Below, piece after piece: positions 1 to 9,471 of a stretch of 64,000 nt of DNA. The DNA comes from Clostridiales bacterium (GTDB lineage Bacteria > Bacillota > Clostridia > Lachnospirales > Lachnospiraceae). Under the pieces are notes generated by a model. It was not told the DNA's origin and did no database searches. It saw nothing but the letters and a program-made list of their open reading frames with translations. The position numbers were made by a program, and so were the translations under genes. Position 1 is the stretch's first letter. Each line of letters opens with the position of its first letter. Where the stretch lies: positions 79,998 to 143,997 of the forward strand of contig JAAYPT010000013.1 of assembly GCA_012519695.1 (NCBI GenBank). Direction: 5' to 3'.

Positions 1-1175
1 GTTTGTTCGTAAATAACGTTGATAGAATCAATTGCTTTCTTATTAATAAGGTCAAGTTCCTGAAGGGTATTGTTAGCAGTATCACTGGATTCTTTAATTG
101 CATCTGCTGCGTTATGCAGAGCAGAAACCTGAGAATTGGTATCTTCCACCATAGTACCCATGAGAACAATATCTTCGGTAGCCTTTTGTGTTTCCTGTGC
201 CTGATTTGTTGCACCGGAGGCAATTTCAGAAACCGCTTGTTCTACGTTTTGCACAGTACCGCTTGTAGTATTTGCACTTCCGGTTAATTGTGCAGAAGTT
301 TCATATAATAAAGCACTTTGATTTTTAATATCCGTTACAACTTGAACGAGGGATTCGCGCAGGGCAAGAAGGGCTTTTGCCATAGTGCCGCATTCATCCG
401 AACGTTTACTGATTTTAATGGTCTTTGCATCTTTCTGAAAATCCATATCCGCTAAACGATTGATAAGGGTTGTGACCTGTAAAATAGGCCGTGTAAGTTT
501 AGCGGTGATAAGGTAACCTACAATGCCAAGTAATACAATGATGAAAATACCGGCACCGATTGCAGTATAAAATGCCTTGTTAACAGATGCCATAACTTCG
601 CTGTTGTCAGCGGTAAGAATCAGAATGGCCTTCCCGTTTCCGGCAACATAATAAGAAGCATATTTTTGTGTACCGTGATATTTATATTGCTTTACGGCAG
701 GGCCTGGAATATTTCCTTTATCGAGTTGAGTTACAACATCCTGTATAACCGAACTCTCTGCCATAGTACCAATTTTAGATTGGTCAGGGTGGTAAAGAAT
801 AGTTCCGTCAGCACTTGTTACATAGAAGTAACTGCTGTCCATTCCTTCAAGTCCAACACCACCTACTAAGTTTTCCAAACGGTCCGCATATAGGTACATA
901 ACAGAAATGTTAATATTCTGATCCAAAACACGTCCGTAAGCAGAGGTTATATCATCCATATAGTCCTTTGTCAGGGTCATAGTATTATTTCTAACAGATG
1001 GGATAATCAGTACAATACTTAATACAATACCCACAAAAATGGAACCTGTCAGAAGCATGACGATTTTTGATTTGATGGAAGAAAAGAAACCGGTTTTTGC
1101 TGATTTTCCGGAGCTTTTTTTCTGCAAATTTTTCTCTCTTTTTGGCTTTGTTGCAGCCTTTTTTACGTTACCCAC
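1..1175 (-). CDS. Methyl-accepting chemotaxis protein, 3' part missing
   Basis: Membrane chemoreceptor, cut by the left window edge, so only the first ~391 residues are visible. Reading the minus strand from a GTG at 1175 gives a Lys-rich N-terminus, a membrane segment near residues 40-60, a periplasmic-type sensor region of the dCache sort, a second membrane segment, a HAMP-like stretch and then the beginning of the coiled-coil signalling domain (Ala/Gln/Thr-rich heptads such as SEIASGATNQAQ). AGGAGG lies 7 bases before the GTG. An in-frame ATG at 1196 sits upstream of that ribosome site and is less likely to be used. Ligand unknown. The cytoplasmic tip that contacts CheA/CheW is off the window. 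Confidence 0.9.
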   Translation of the reverse strand, partial: MGNVKKAATKPKREKNLQKKSSGKSAKTGFFSSIKSKIVMLLTGSIFVGIVLSIVLIIPSVRNNTMTLTKDYMDDITSAYGRVLDQNINISVMYLYADRLENLVGGVGLEGMDSSYFYVTSADGTILYHPDQSKIGTMAESSVIQDVVTQLDKGNIPGPAVKQYKYHGTQKYASYYVAGNGKAILILTADNSEVMASVNKAFYTAIGAGIFIIVLLGIVGYLITAKLTRPILQVTTLINRLADMDFQKDAKTIKISKRSDECGTMAKALLALRESLVQVVTDIKNQSALLYETSAQLTGSANTTSGTVQNVEQAVSEIASGATNQAQETQKATEDIVLMGTMVEDTNSQVSALHNAADAIKESSDTANNTLQELDLINKKAIDSINVIYEQ

Positions 1176-1209
1176 AAGAATTCCTCCTTTGTTCATGCGT
1201 CTTTGCTAC

Positions 1210-1238
1210 ATTATAACATCATAATTTGTCAAATGCAA
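1210..1238 (-). promoter_or_regulatory. Sigma-A-type promoter for the chemoreceptor gene
   Basis: On the minus strand TTGCAT (1233-1238) and a consensus TATAAT (1210-1215) are separated by 17 bases and lie about 35 bases upstream of the GTG start. An overlapping TTGACA lies too close to the -10 to serve with it. Confidence 0.55.
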
Positions 1239-1332
1239 TAAAAAGCGACAAAATATAAGGAAAAGAAATGGTGAAAATAGACAAAGAAAATGGGCAAAAT
1301 AAGAGTAAAAAACAGCACATATTTTTGAAAAC

Positions 1333-1361
1333 TTGACAAATTACAAAAATTTTGCTATATT
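1333..1361 (+). promoter_or_regulatory. Sigma-A promoter of the SH3/SleB hydrolase gene
   Basis: TTGACA at 1333-1338 and TATATT at 1356-1361 with a 17-base spacer, about 90 bases upstream of the start codon. TTGTAA occurs three times at roughly 10-base steps from 1360 on, covering the probable transcription start, so an activator or repressor site is possible. Confidence 0.65.
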
Positions 1362-1451
1362 GTAACAGAGTTGTAATAATTGTAACAAATTTGCATAAAA
1401 TAATATAATAAAATGAAATTTATGCAGCGATGTACAATCAGGAGGTTAATT

Positions 1452-2657
1452 ATGAAATTCAAGAAGGTTATAGAAAGCGGAATAATTGCAGGATTTGCAC
1501 TTGCTATTACACTTTCAGCAGCATTTGGTACAAATGTATCTACCAAGGCGGCAAACCAGAAACCGGAAACAGAATTCGCAGAAGAGACCAAAGAAGAAAA
1601 TGAAGTAGCAACCATAGAGAAGACGGAAAATAATTTGGTGGCAGAAGCAGCAGAGGCAATCGAAACAGCACAAGATTCAGCGGAGGTGGAAAACGCAGCT
1701 GTAACAGTGCAACAGACAAATGTAGAAGCACCGGTACAGATGGTAAATGAGGAAGTATCTCCATGGGCTTCAAAGCTTATGCCAAATGTAGAGGATTATC
1801 TGAATGTTCGTTCAGAGGCATCCGATGATTCTGAATTAGTAGGAAAGATTCACAAAGGAGCAGTTGCGGATATCGTAGAACGTGGAGATGTTTGGACAAA
1901 GATTAGTTCCGGAAGTGTAGAAGGATATGTAAAAAATGAGTTCTGTGTAACCGGAATTCAGGCAGAAAGTCTTGCAAATGAACAGGGAACCACATATGCT
2001 ACAGCAGTAAGTGGTGGTGTAAGAGTAAGAGCACAGGCATCTTCCGAAGATGGAATAGAAATCTTAGATGTAATGGAAGAGGGCGGAAAGCTCAAGGTAG
2101 ACAAAGAGGCACCACAGGTAGAAGGATGGGTTGCTGTTAAATGTAATGACAAAACAGGATATGTAAGTCAGGAATTTGTAAATGTAGAGTTAGAGCTTGG
2201 AAAAGCAATTTCCGTAGAGGAAGAAAAGGCAGCGATCGCAGCGGCAGAAGCGGAAAAGGCAAAGAAAGCACAGGAAGAGCAGAAAAAGGCTGCTAAGACA
2301 CAGAAAGATGCAGTTGCAGCATCTTATGATGATGTCACATTGCTGGGAGCATTAATTCAGTGTGAAGCAGGAAGCGAAGGCTATGAAGGTCAGTTGGCAG
2401 TTGGAGCTGTTGTAATGAATCGTTATCGTGCAGGATATGCAGGAAGCATTTCAGGAGTTATTTACCAGCGCGGACAGTTTTCACCGGCATCCAGCGGAAG
2501 ATTGGAAAGTGTATTAAGCAGAGGAGTTAGCGGAAGTTGTTTACAGGCAGCTCAGGAAGCAATTAACGGAGCTGATAATGTAGGCGGAGCTAAGAACTTT
2601 AAAAATGCAGCATCCGGACAGGCAGGAATCGTAATCGGAAACCATGTATTCTTTTAA
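1452..2657 (+). CDS. Secreted SH3-domain cell wall hydrolase (SleB/Hydrolase_2 family)
   Basis: Predicted exported peptidoglycan hydrolase of 401 residues. A signal peptide ends near residue 34. An acidic Glu/Ala-rich spacer follows, then two bacterial SH3 domains (about 105-165 and 185-245; the first reads YLNVRSEASDDSELVGKIHKG), a charged Ala/Lys/Glu helix (about 255-290) and a C-terminal SleB-like domain that begins LLGALIQCEAGSEGYEGQ. In this family the domain cleaves the cortex or wall lytically, and the SH3 repeats bind wall peptides. The ATG at 1452 is chosen because GGAGG lies 7 bases before it; an upstream in-frame ATG at 1413 has no ribosome site. It is a single-gene unit closed by a terminator. 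Confidence 0.85.
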   Translation: MKFKKVIESGIIAGFALAITLSAAFGTNVSTKAANQKPETEFAEETKEENEVATIEKTENNLVAEAAEAIETAQDSAEVENAAVTVQQTNVEAPVQMVNEEVSPWASKLMPNVEDYLNVRSEASDDSELVGKIHKGAVADIVERGDVWTKISSGSVEGYVKNEFCVTGIQAESLANEQGTTYATAVSGGVRVRAQASSEDGIEILDVMEEGGKLKVDKEAPQVEGWVAVKCNDKTGYVSQEFVNVELELGKAISVEEEKAAIAAAEAEKAKKAQEEQKKAAKTQKDAVAASYDDVTLLGALIQCEAGSEGYEGQLAVGAVVMNRYRAGYAGSISGVIYQRGQFSPASSGRLESVLSRGVSGSCLQAAQEAINGADNVGGAKNFKNAASGQAGIVIGNHVFF

Positions 2658-2672
2658 ATAACATACAAACGG

Positions 2673-2707
2673 AAAGCAGTTCTATCATTTGATAGGGCTG
2701 CTTTTTG
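2673..2707 (+). terminator. Rho-independent terminator
   Basis: AGCAG..CTATCA pairs with TGATAG..CTGCT around a short loop, followed by TTTTT. It ends the SH3/SleB gene. Confidence 0.85.
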
Positions 2708-2782
2708 TTGCATTAAATATTGTAATCTTGGAAAAAGTATAGTAATATGGAAGAAACTATAAATTATAAAGGAGGGGAAGTT

Positions 2783-3217
2783 ATGGAAGGGCTTTTCTGG
2801 CTGATAATGATTGTTGTAATGGCAATTATTGAGATTATAACATTGGGACTTACCACGATTTGGTTTGCCGGTGGAGCACTGGTTGCATTTATTGCTAGTT
2901 TACTTGGTGCAAGTACTCTGATGCAGTGGATATTGTTCTGTATAGTGTCCTTTATATTGCTGATATTTACAAGACCTTTTGCAATGAAGTATCTAAATCA
3001 CGATAAGACCCGTACCAATGCAGAAAGTTTGATTGGAAGGGAAGCCATAGTGATTGAAACAATTGATAATCTGAAGTCAGAAGGTGTGGCAAGTGTAGCC
3101 GGTCAGGAATGGACAGCAAGGGCTGTGGATGATACCATAATTGCCAAAGACACCGTTGTTGAAATTGTAGAAATCAAAGGTGTAAAGTTAATTGTAAAGG
3201 TGAAAGAACAAAAATAA
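2783..3217 (+). CDS. NfeD-like membrane protein
   Basis: Short NfeD-type protein of 144 residues. Two or three N-terminal hydrophobic helices (residues 5-65) are followed by a compact soluble domain (about 85-144) with the small beta-barrel (OB-like) pattern of NfeD C-termini. In this family such proteins pair with an SPFH/stomatin partner, which is exactly the next gene, 37 bases on. The start at 2783 follows AGGAGGGGAAGTT; an earlier in-frame ATG at 2747 lacks a ribosome site. Role inferred: membrane-domain organisation or quality control. No protease part is present. Confidence 0.8.
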   Translation: MEGLFWLIMIVVMAIIEIITLGLTTIWFAGGALVAFIASLLGASTLMQWILFCIVSFILLIFTRPFAMKYLNHDKTRTNAESLIGREAIVIETIDNLKSEGVASVAGQEWTARAVDDTIIAKDTVVEIVEIKGVKLIVKVKEQK

Positions 3218-3254
3218 TAAAAAGAACAAAATATTATAAACGGAGGAGTTTATT

Positions 3255-4187
3255 ATGTCAGGTGGATTAGTAGTATTCATTATTTTAATTGTATTAATAT
3301 TAGTTTTATTAGCATCCTGTATCAAGGTGGTACCCCAGGCAAACGCAATGGTTATCGAGCGTTTAGGTGGTTACTTAGCTACATGGGGCGTTGGAATTCA
3401 TTTTAAAGTTCCATTTATTGATCGTGTCGCAAAACGTGTATTATTAAAAGAACAGGTAGTAGATTTTGCACCACAGCCGGTTATCACTAAGGATAACGTA
3501 ACAATGAGAATTGATACCGTTGTATTTTTCCAGATAACAGATCCAAAATTGTTTTCTTACGGAGTGGAGAATCCAATTATGGCAATTGAGAATTTAACAG
3601 CAACAACACTTCGTAACATCATCGGTGATATGGAGTTAGATGAAACACTTACCTCCAGAGAGACAATCAATACCAAGATGAGAGCTTCTCTTGACGTAGC
3701 AACAGACCCTTGGGGAATCAAGGTAAACCGTGTAGAACTTAAGAACATCATTCCTCCACAGGCAATTCAGGATGCCATGGAGAAACAGATGAAGGCAGAG
3801 CGTGAACGTCGTGAGGCTGTTACAAGAGCAGAAGGAGAAAAGACAGCAACTATCCTTGTGGCACAAGGTAAGAAAGAATCTGCAATTTTGGATGCAGAGG
3901 CAGAAAAACAGGCAGCAATTCTTCGTGCAGAAGCAAAGAAAGAAGCAACCGTTCGCGAGGCAGAAGGTCAGGCAGAAGCTATTTTAAAGATTCAGCAGGC
4001 AAACGCAGATGGTCTTCGTTTCTTAAAAGAATCTCAGCCAGACGGTGCAGTACTTCAGTTAAAGAGCTTAGAAGCATTTGCAAAGGCAGCAGATGGAAAA
4101 GCTACAAAAATTATTATCCCATCTGAAATCCAGGGAATGGCAGGATTAGTAAAATCTATTGCAGAAGTAGCAAAAGAGGATAAATAA
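3255..4187 (+). CDS. SPFH/Band 7 (stomatin-like, QmcA-type) membrane protein
   Basis: 310 residues. One N-terminal membrane helix (residues 5-24) is followed by the Band 7 domain (about 25-190), with the family features AMVIERLGGY and PPQAIQDAMEKQMKAERERR. A long Ala/Glu/Lys coiled coil (about 175-240) is typical of oligomerising stomatins. It is co-directional with the NfeD-like gene. Such pairs form large membrane-associated assemblies in bacteria. Precise function in this host is not deducible. Confidence 0.88.
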   Translation: MSGGLVVFIILIVLILVLLASCIKVVPQANAMVIERLGGYLATWGVGIHFKVPFIDRVAKRVLLKEQVVDFAPQPVITKDNVTMRIDTVVFFQITDPKLFSYGVENPIMAIENLTATTLRNIIGDMELDETLTSRETINTKMRASLDVATDPWGIKVNRVELKNIIPPQAIQDAMEKQMKAERERREAVTRAEGEKTATILVAQGKKESAILDAEAEKQAAILRAEAKKEATVREAEGQAEAILKIQQANADGLRFLKESQPDGAVLQLKSLEAFAKAADGKATKIIIPSEIQGMAGLVKSIAEVAKEDK

Positions 4188-4210
4188 AGTAAGTCAGAAC
4201 TAAGAAACAA

Positions 4211-4243
4211 GAGCGGGGTGTCACAATTTCGGACAGCCCGCTC
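4211..4243 (+). terminator. Hairpin between the SPFH gene and argF
   Basis: GAGCGGG pairs with CCCGCTC, with TGTC/GACA extending the stem inside. There is no T-run after it, so it may be a weak terminator or a processing hairpin. Confidence 0.5.
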
Positions 4244-4270
4244 TCATATGCATAGAACAGGAGTGAAAAC

Positions 4271-5257
4271 ATGAACTTAAAAGGACGTCATTTTTTAAAA
4301 TTAAAGGATTATACACCGGAAGAAATTACATATTTAATTGATTTGTCAGCAGAATTAAAAGATAAAAAGAAAAAGGGAATTGCACATGATGAACTAAAGG
4401 GAAAAAACATTGCCTTGATTTTTGAAAAGACAAGTACCAGAACACGTTGCTCCTTTGAAGTGGCAGCTCACGACTTGGGAATGCATGTGACCTACTTAGA
4501 TCCATCCGGTTCTCAGATTGGGAAAAAGGAAAGCATTGCAGATACAGCGAGAGTGTTAGGAAGAATGTTTGATGGTATAGAGTATCGTGGATACGGACAG
4601 GACATTGTAGAAGAACTGGCACAGTATGCAGGAGTTCCTGTATGGAATGGTCTGACCAATGAGTTTCATCCAACACAGATGATAGCAGATATGCTTACCA
4701 TAAGAGAACATTTGGGACATTTAAAAGGTGTAAAATTTGTTTATATGGGAGATGCTCGTTATAATATGGGAAATTCCCTTATGGTAACTTGTGCAAAGCT
4801 TGGTATGAACTTTGTAGCATGTACTAATAAAAACTACTTCCCGGATAAAGAATTGGTAGCTTACTGTGAATCCGTAGCAAAGGAGACTGGAGCAACTATT
4901 ACACTTACCGAAGATGTTATAGAAGGAACCAAGGATGCAGATGTTATCTACACAGATGTATGGGTATCCATGGGAGAACCGGAAGAAGTATGGGAATCCA
5001 GAATCAAAGAATTATTGCCATACCAGGTAAATAAAAAAGTAATGGAAAATGCAGGAGAAAAGGCAATTTTCATGCACTGTTTACCGGCATTCCATGACTT
5101 AAAGACCGGAATTGGCCGCCAGATACACGAAAAATTCGGCTTAAGTGAAATGGAAGTAACAGACGAAGTATTTGAAAGTAAACAGTCAGTAGTATTTGAT
5201 GAAGCAGAAAATCGTATGCATAGCATAAAAGCAATTATGTATGCAACATTAAAATAA
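4271..5257 (+). CDS. argF: Ornithine carbamoyltransferase
   Basis: Transfers carbamoyl from carbamoyl phosphate to ornithine to give citrulline (arginine biosynthesis, or the reverse direction in arginine breakdown). The 328-residue length is normal. Carbamoyl-phosphate motif STRTR is near residues 55-59, HPTQ is near 134, and FMHCLP is near 268-273 with the catalytic Cys of ornithine enzymes. No arginine deiminase or carbamate kinase neighbours are visible, so an anabolic role is slightly favoured. birA follows after only 13 bases. Confidence 0.95.
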   Translation: MNLKGRHFLKLKDYTPEEITYLIDLSAELKDKKKKGIAHDELKGKNIALIFEKTSTRTRCSFEVAAHDLGMHVTYLDPSGSQIGKKESIADTARVLGRMFDGIEYRGYGQDIVEELAQYAGVPVWNGLTNEFHPTQMIADMLTIREHLGHLKGVKFVYMGDARYNMGNSLMVTCAKLGMNFVACTNKNYFPDKELVAYCESVAKETGATITLTEDVIEGTKDADVIYTDVWVSMGEPEEVWESRIKELLPYQVNKKVMENAGEKAIFMHCLPAFHDLKTGIGRQIHEKFGLSEMEVTDEVFESKQSVVFDEAENRMHSIKAIMYATLK

Positions 5258-5270
5258 ACAGGGTAAAATC

Positions 5271-6263
5271 ATGAAGACAAAAATATTGCAGATATTACGT
5301 CAAAGTGAAGCATATATATCCGGACAGGAATTATGCGAAAAATTGGGAGTTTCCAGAACAGCGGTGTGGAAGGCAATTAAGCAGCTTCGGGAACAGGGAT
5401 ATGAAATAGAAGCGGCACAAAACAGAGGATACCGTCTGTCTGCTGTGCCGGACGTATTATCCAAACAGGAAATTGTAAGCTGTATGCACACCAAATGGCT
5501 GGGACACAATGTATTTTATTATGATGAGATTGATTCTACCAATACGGAGGCGAAGCGTAAGGCAGAAGAAGGTGAACCACACGGAACACTTGTAGTTGCC
5601 GATATGCAAAGTGCAGGTCGTGGTAGACGAGGAAGAGATTGGAGTTCCCCACATCATCAGGGAATCTTTTTTACCATATTGTTAAGACCCGAAATCGAGC
5701 CTGTGAACGCACCAATGCTGACACTTGTAATGGCAATGGCAGTGGCACGAGGTATTTCAGAAAGTACCGGATTAAAGGCGCAGATTAAGTGGCCAAACGA
5801 TATTGTCATAAATGGAAAAAAGGTAGTGGGAATTCTTACGGAAATGAGTGCACAGATAGATTATGTAAACCATGTGGTAATCGGAACAGGAATCAATGTA
5901 CATCAGTCATCTTTTCCGGAGAAATTGGCGCAAAAGGCAACATCAATCGATATAGAAAATGAAAAGCTGGGAGGAGCAAAGATATCCAGAGCACAGCTTT
6001 TAGAGAAAATTTTAGAGCAATTTGAAATATATTATGAAAAATATATAAAAACACAGGACTTATCCGGCTTAATGGAGGAATATAATCAGGAACTTGTGAA
6101 TAAAAACCGCAAAGTTCGCGTATTAGATCCTTTAGGAGAATTTGAAGGACAGGCACTTGGAATCAATGCACATGGTAGTCTTTTGGTAGAAAAGGACAGT
6201 GGAGAGACAGTGGAAATTTCTTCCGGAGAAGTATCTGTTCGTGGAATTTACGGATATGTATAA
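5271..6263 (+). CDS. birA: Bifunctional biotin operon repressor / biotin-[acetyl-CoA-carboxylase] ligase
   Basis: 330 residues. The N-terminal winged helix-turn-helix (about 5-60, LGVSRTAVWKAIKQL) indicates the regulatory BirA type, which represses biotin genes when loaded with biotinyl-AMP. The central ligase domain has GRGRRGRDWSSP (biotin/ATP loop) and KWPNDIVINGKKVVGIL with the catalytic Lys. A C-terminal SH3-like domain ends near EISSGEVSVRGIYGYV. It starts a tight run (birA, DUF6145, coaX, dus) with gaps of 4-10 bases, which suggests one transcript for cofactor genes. Confidence 0.95.
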   Translation: MKTKILQILRQSEAYISGQELCEKLGVSRTAVWKAIKQLREQGYEIEAAQNRGYRLSAVPDVLSKQEIVSCMHTKWLGHNVFYYDEIDSTNTEAKRKAEEGEPHGTLVVADMQSAGRGRRGRDWSSPHHQGIFFTILLRPEIEPVNAPMLTLVMAMAVARGISESTGLKAQIKWPNDIVINGKKVVGILTEMSAQIDYVNHVVIGTGINVHQSSFPEKLAQKATSIDIENEKLGGAKISRAQLLEKILEQFEIYYEKYIKTQDLSGLMEEYNQELVNKNRKVRVLDPLGEFEGQALGINAHGSLLVEKDSGETVEISSGEVSVRGIYGYV

Positions 6264-6273
6264 AGGAGAACTT

Positions 6274-6624
6274 ATGGAACGGGAAGAAGTAATTTTATGC
6301 GGTTCTAGCGCATATACCCAGAAATATTATTTAAACGAGGCATTTGAAGGGCTTCCGGAGAGTATCAAGGATGAGCTGAAAATCATGTGTGTACTGTATA
6401 CAGAAGATATTGGTGGTGTACTTACACTGATATTTGATGAAGAAGGCAATCTGAACTTTCGTACAGTAGCGGATGAAGGAGACTTACTGTATGATGAAAT
6501 CGGAAGTGTGCTGAAGATTAAGCAGTTCCAACAGACGAAACGTGAATTACTGGAGTCACTGGAAATGTATTATAAAGTGTTTTTCCTTGGAAAAGAACTA
6601 ACAGAAGAGGAATTGGAGGATTAA
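6274..6624 (+). CDS. DUF6145 family protein
   Basis: Small acidic cytoplasmic protein of 116 residues with no membrane segment. It resembles the DUF6145 family found beside birA/coaX in Lachnospiraceae; no biochemical role is known. The start at 6274 is set by AAAGGAGAACTT just upstream, and the gene begins 10 bases after birA. The family call is from memory of conserved gene order and sequence style, not a database match. Confidence 0.7.
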   Translation: MEREEVILCGSSAYTQKYYLNEAFEGLPESIKDELKIMCVLYTEDIGGVLTLIFDEEGNLNFRTVADEGDLLYDEIGSVLKIKQFQQTKRELLESLEMYYKVFFLGKELTEEELED

Positions 6625-6628
6625 GTCT

Positions 6629-7405
6629 ATGTTATTAGGTGTAGATGTAGGAAATACCAATATTACCTTTGGTGTATTTAATGGGACAGAGATTGAAGCA
6701 ACATTTCGTATGACAACCAAGCTGCTTCGTGCCTCAGACGAGTATGGAATATGTATTCGTGATTTGCTAAAACATAACGGAATCGATTACGAGAAGATTA
6801 ACGATGTAATTATCGCCTCTGTTGTGCCCAATGTAATGCACTCTTTATTAAGTTCCTTTATAAAATATTTTGGTGTTAATCCGGTAATTGTAGAGCCGGG
6901 AATTAAGACGGGGATTCGCATTGCAACAGAAAATCCAAGACAGATAGGAGCAGACCGTATTGTAGATGCAGCTGCCGCTTATGAACTATATGGTGGACCG
7001 GTATTTGTTATTGATTTTGGAACCGGAACCACATACGATTTGGTAGATGGAAACGGTGCATTTTTGTCAGGAGTAACAGCACCCGGTATTCGAACTTCTG
7101 CAAAAGCATTGTGGGAAGATGCGGCAAAACTGCCGGAAATTGAAATTCGTAAGCCGGCAAGTATTCTGGCGAAAGAAACCATTAGCAGTATGCAGGCAGG
7201 ATTGATTTACGGTCAGATTGGACAGACAGAATATATCATTCAAAAGACCAAGGAAGAAACCGGCTGGCACGATATGCAGGTAGTTGCAACCGGGGGACTT
7301 GGAAAGATTATTGCAAAGGAAACAAAAATGATAGATATCTACGACCCGAATCTGACGCTTCAGGGATTGCGCCTGATATATAATAAGCAAAATCGGGGAA
7401 AATAA
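6629..7405 (+). CDS. coaX: Type III pantothenate kinase
   Basis: Phosphorylates pantothenate, the first step of coenzyme A synthesis. Of 258 residues, N-terminal [16 protein letters not shown] is the ASKHA phosphate-1 motif, [11 protein letters not shown] lies near 110, and [18 protein letters not shown] (about 128-145) is the phosphate-2 region. Type III enzymes need a monovalent cation and are not feedback-inhibited by CoA. The gene begins 4 bases after the DUF6145 gene and is followed by dus after 4 bases. Confidence 0.95.
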   Translation: MLLGVDVGNTNITFGVFNGTEIEATFRMTTKLLRASDEYGICIRDLLKHNGIDYEKINDVIIASVVPNVMHSLLSSFIKYFGVNPVIVEPGIKTGIRIATENPRQIGADRIVDAAAAYELYGGPVFVIDFGTGTTYDLVDGNGAFLSGVTAPGIRTSAKALWEDAAKLPEIEIRKPASILAKETISSMQAGLIYGQIGQTEYIIQKTKEETGWHDMQVVATGGLGKIIAKETKMIDIYDPNLTLQGLRLIYNKQNRGK

Positions 7406-7409
7406 AGGT

Positions 7410-8393
7410 ATGGAAAAACTAACAATCGGAAATATAACATTAGAAAATAATCTGGTATTAGCACCCATGGCAGGAGTAACAGACCTGCCATTTCGTGTGT
7501 TATGTAAAGGACAGGGAGCAGGGCTTATCTGTATGGAAATGGTAAGTGCCAAGGGAATTTACTATAACAATAAAAATACAGAGATTCTCCTTACCACCAC
7601 AGAGGAAGAACGTCCGGTGTCCCTTCAGCTATTTGGCTCAGACCCTAAGATTATGAGCGAGATGGCAAAAAAAATCGAAGAACGCCCATTTGATATTTTA
7701 GATATTAACATGGGATGTCCTGTGCCCAAGGTAGTAAATAACGGGGAAGGCTCTGCACTGATGAAGAATCCCAAACTGGTGTATGAAATTGTTTCTGCTA
7801 TTGTAAAAGCTATTCAAAAGCCGGTTACGGTAAAGATTCGCAAAGGCTTCGACGAGGAACATGTCAATGCAGTGGAAATTGCAAAAATTGCGGAAGAGGC
7901 AGGAGCAGCTGCGGTTGCGGTGCATGGAAGAACCAGAGAACAGTATTATGTCGGAAAGGCAGACTGGGATATTATCCGTCAGGTAAAAGAGGCGGTTTCC
8001 ATTCCGGTTATCGGAAATGGAGATATTCTTACCGCAGAAGATGCTTTGAAAATGAAATCCCAGACCAATTGTGATGGCTTTATGATTGGGCGAGGGGCAC
8101 AAGGAAATCCATGGATATTTCGTCAAATCTTACATTCCCTAGAAACAGGGGAAGAATTGCCAAAGCCGTCCATGGAGGAAGTGACAGAGATGTTGCTGCG
8201 TCATGCAAGAGCACAGATTGCATTCAAAGGAGAACTGGTAGGAATTCGTGAAATGCGAAAGCATGCAGCATGGTATACCAGCGGCTACAAGAACTCTGCC
8301 AAACTTCGTGGAAAAATTAACGAAGTGGAGACTTACGAGGATTTAGAGGCATTATTCCGAAGTGTTGCATCATATACTAGAGAAAAACAGTAG
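7410..8393 (+). CDS. dusB: tRNA-dihydrouridine synthase
   Basis: FMN-dependent enzyme that reduces uridines in the tRNA D-loop, 327 residues. The TIM-barrel FMN site starts at [32 protein letters not shown] carries the catalytic Cys, followed by KIRKGF and [12 protein letters not shown] and the [11 protein letters not shown] phosphate-binding loop close the barrel, and the C-terminal helical domain binds tRNA. The sequence fits the DusB-like group of Firmicutes; the exact subgroup is inferred. Confidence 0.92.
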   Translation: MEKLTIGNITLENNLVLAPMAGVTDLPFRVLCKGQGAGLICMEMVSAKGIYYNNKNTEILLTTTEEERPVSLQLFGSDPKIMSEMAKKIEERPFDILDINMGCPVPKVVNNGEGSALMKNPKLVYEIVSAIVKAIQKPVTVKIRKGFDEEHVNAVEIAKIAEEAGAAAVAVHGRTREQYYVGKADWDIIRQVKEAVSIPVIGNGDILTAEDALKMKSQTNCDGFMIGRGAQGNPWIFRQILHSLETGEELPKPSMEEVTEMLLRHARAQIAFKGELVGIREMRKHAAWYTSGYKNSAKLRGKINEVETYEDLEALFRSVASYTREKQ

Positions 8394-8405
8394 TAGGATT
8401 CGTGT

Positions 8406-8936
8406 ATGTTGAAATGGCTGAAACGTCTTTGGAGTTTCAAGGAAAATCCAAAGGAAGACAAGCAAACAAAGGAAGTACAACAAAATCCGTTTCTTGTGTA
8501 TTTTCGAAGGATTATAGAACAGATACTTGAGAAATACGAAATCCCCTATGGTGCATTTCACCCACTTTTGCTGGATCAGGACACAGAACCGGAATCCATG
8601 CTTTCTCAGGATGATGTAGCAGTGGTTTTAGAACAAATATCGGAAGATTTGAACTTTTTGCGGATTGCAACGGAGCGACCGGCATATTTTTCCGAGTATA
8701 TAGAAAAAATGTATGTGGAAAATGGTCTAATAGTGCAATTGGAAGCAAAGAATGATTTTTCTCTGGAAGGAATCAATGTGGTTTTGGATATGGAACAGAA
8801 AAGTGGAATTTTAAGAGAATGTATCAATGAGAAAATTCATTATATTCCAATCTACAAAAAACCTTGGAATCAAGGGGAAAATCTTGACATTTCAGTACCT
8901 ATTGGGTATAATATTGTGATTGTTAAAGGAATATAA
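8406..8936 (+). CDS. Unrecognised protein between dus and greA
   Basis: 176 residues, not recognised. The first ~25 residues are basic and charged; the rest is an acidic soluble protein without signal peptide or membrane helix. It begins 12 bases after dus and ends 42 bases before greA, so it is probably co-transcribed. The ribosome site is weak (AGTAGGATTCGTGT). I can assign no domain. Confidence 0.65.
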   Translation: MLKWLKRLWSFKENPKEDKQTKEVQQNPFLVYFRRIIEQILEKYEIPYGAFHPLLLDQDTEPESMLSQDDVAVVLEQISEDLNFLRIATERPAYFSEYIEKMYVENGLIVQLEAKNDFSLEGINVVLDMEQKSGILRECINEKIHYIPIYKKPWNQGENLDISVPIGYNIVIVKGI

Positions 8937-8978
8937 AAATAATAATGATAAATAGATAGAGGAAAGGTGTAACGCTTT

Positions 8979-9458
8979 ATGGAAAAGAAAAAATTATTGA
9001 CTTATGAAGGTTTACAGAGATTAGAAAACGAGTTACAGGATTTAAAGGTAGTAAAAAGAAAGGAAGTTGCTCAGAAGATTAAGGAAGCAAGAGAGCAGGG
9101 TGACCTTTCCGAAAATGCAGAGTATGATGCTGCAAAGGATGAACAGCGTGATATTGAAGCTCGTATCGAAGAAATCGAAAAGATTTTGAAAAATGCAGAA
9201 GTAGTAGTAGAAGACGAAGTGGATTTAGATAAAATCAATGTTGGATGTCGTGTTAAGATTTACGACTGTGAGTTTGAAGAAGAGTTAGACTACAAAATCG
9301 TAGGTTCTACCGAAGCAAACAGCCTTCAGGGTAAGATTTCTAACGAATCTCCAGTAGGAAAAGCTTTAATCGGAGCAAAAGTAGGAGATGTAGTAAAGGT
9401 AGAGACTCAGGCTGGTGAGATAGAATACAAGGTATTGGGAATCCAGCGTTCCAATTAA
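8979..9458 (+). CDS. greA: Transcription elongation factor GreA
   Basis: Rescues backtracked RNA polymerase by stimulating transcript cleavage. 159 residues: an N-terminal antiparallel coiled coil (about 5-75) carries the acidic tip, with [18 protein letters not shown] containing the family's DLSEN..EY signature. A C-terminal FKBP-like domain includes [18 protein letters not shown]. lysS follows 13 bases later, the usual clostridial greA-lysS pair. Confidence 0.96.
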   Translation: MEKKKLLTYEGLQRLENELQDLKVVKRKEVAQKIKEAREQGDLSENAEYDAAKDEQRDIEARIEEIEKILKNAEVVVEDEVDLDKINVGCRVKIYDCEFEEELDYKIVGSTEANSLQGKISNESPVGKALIGAKVGDVVKVETQAGEIEYKVLGIQRSN

Positions 9459-9471
9459 GAGGAGGATACAA

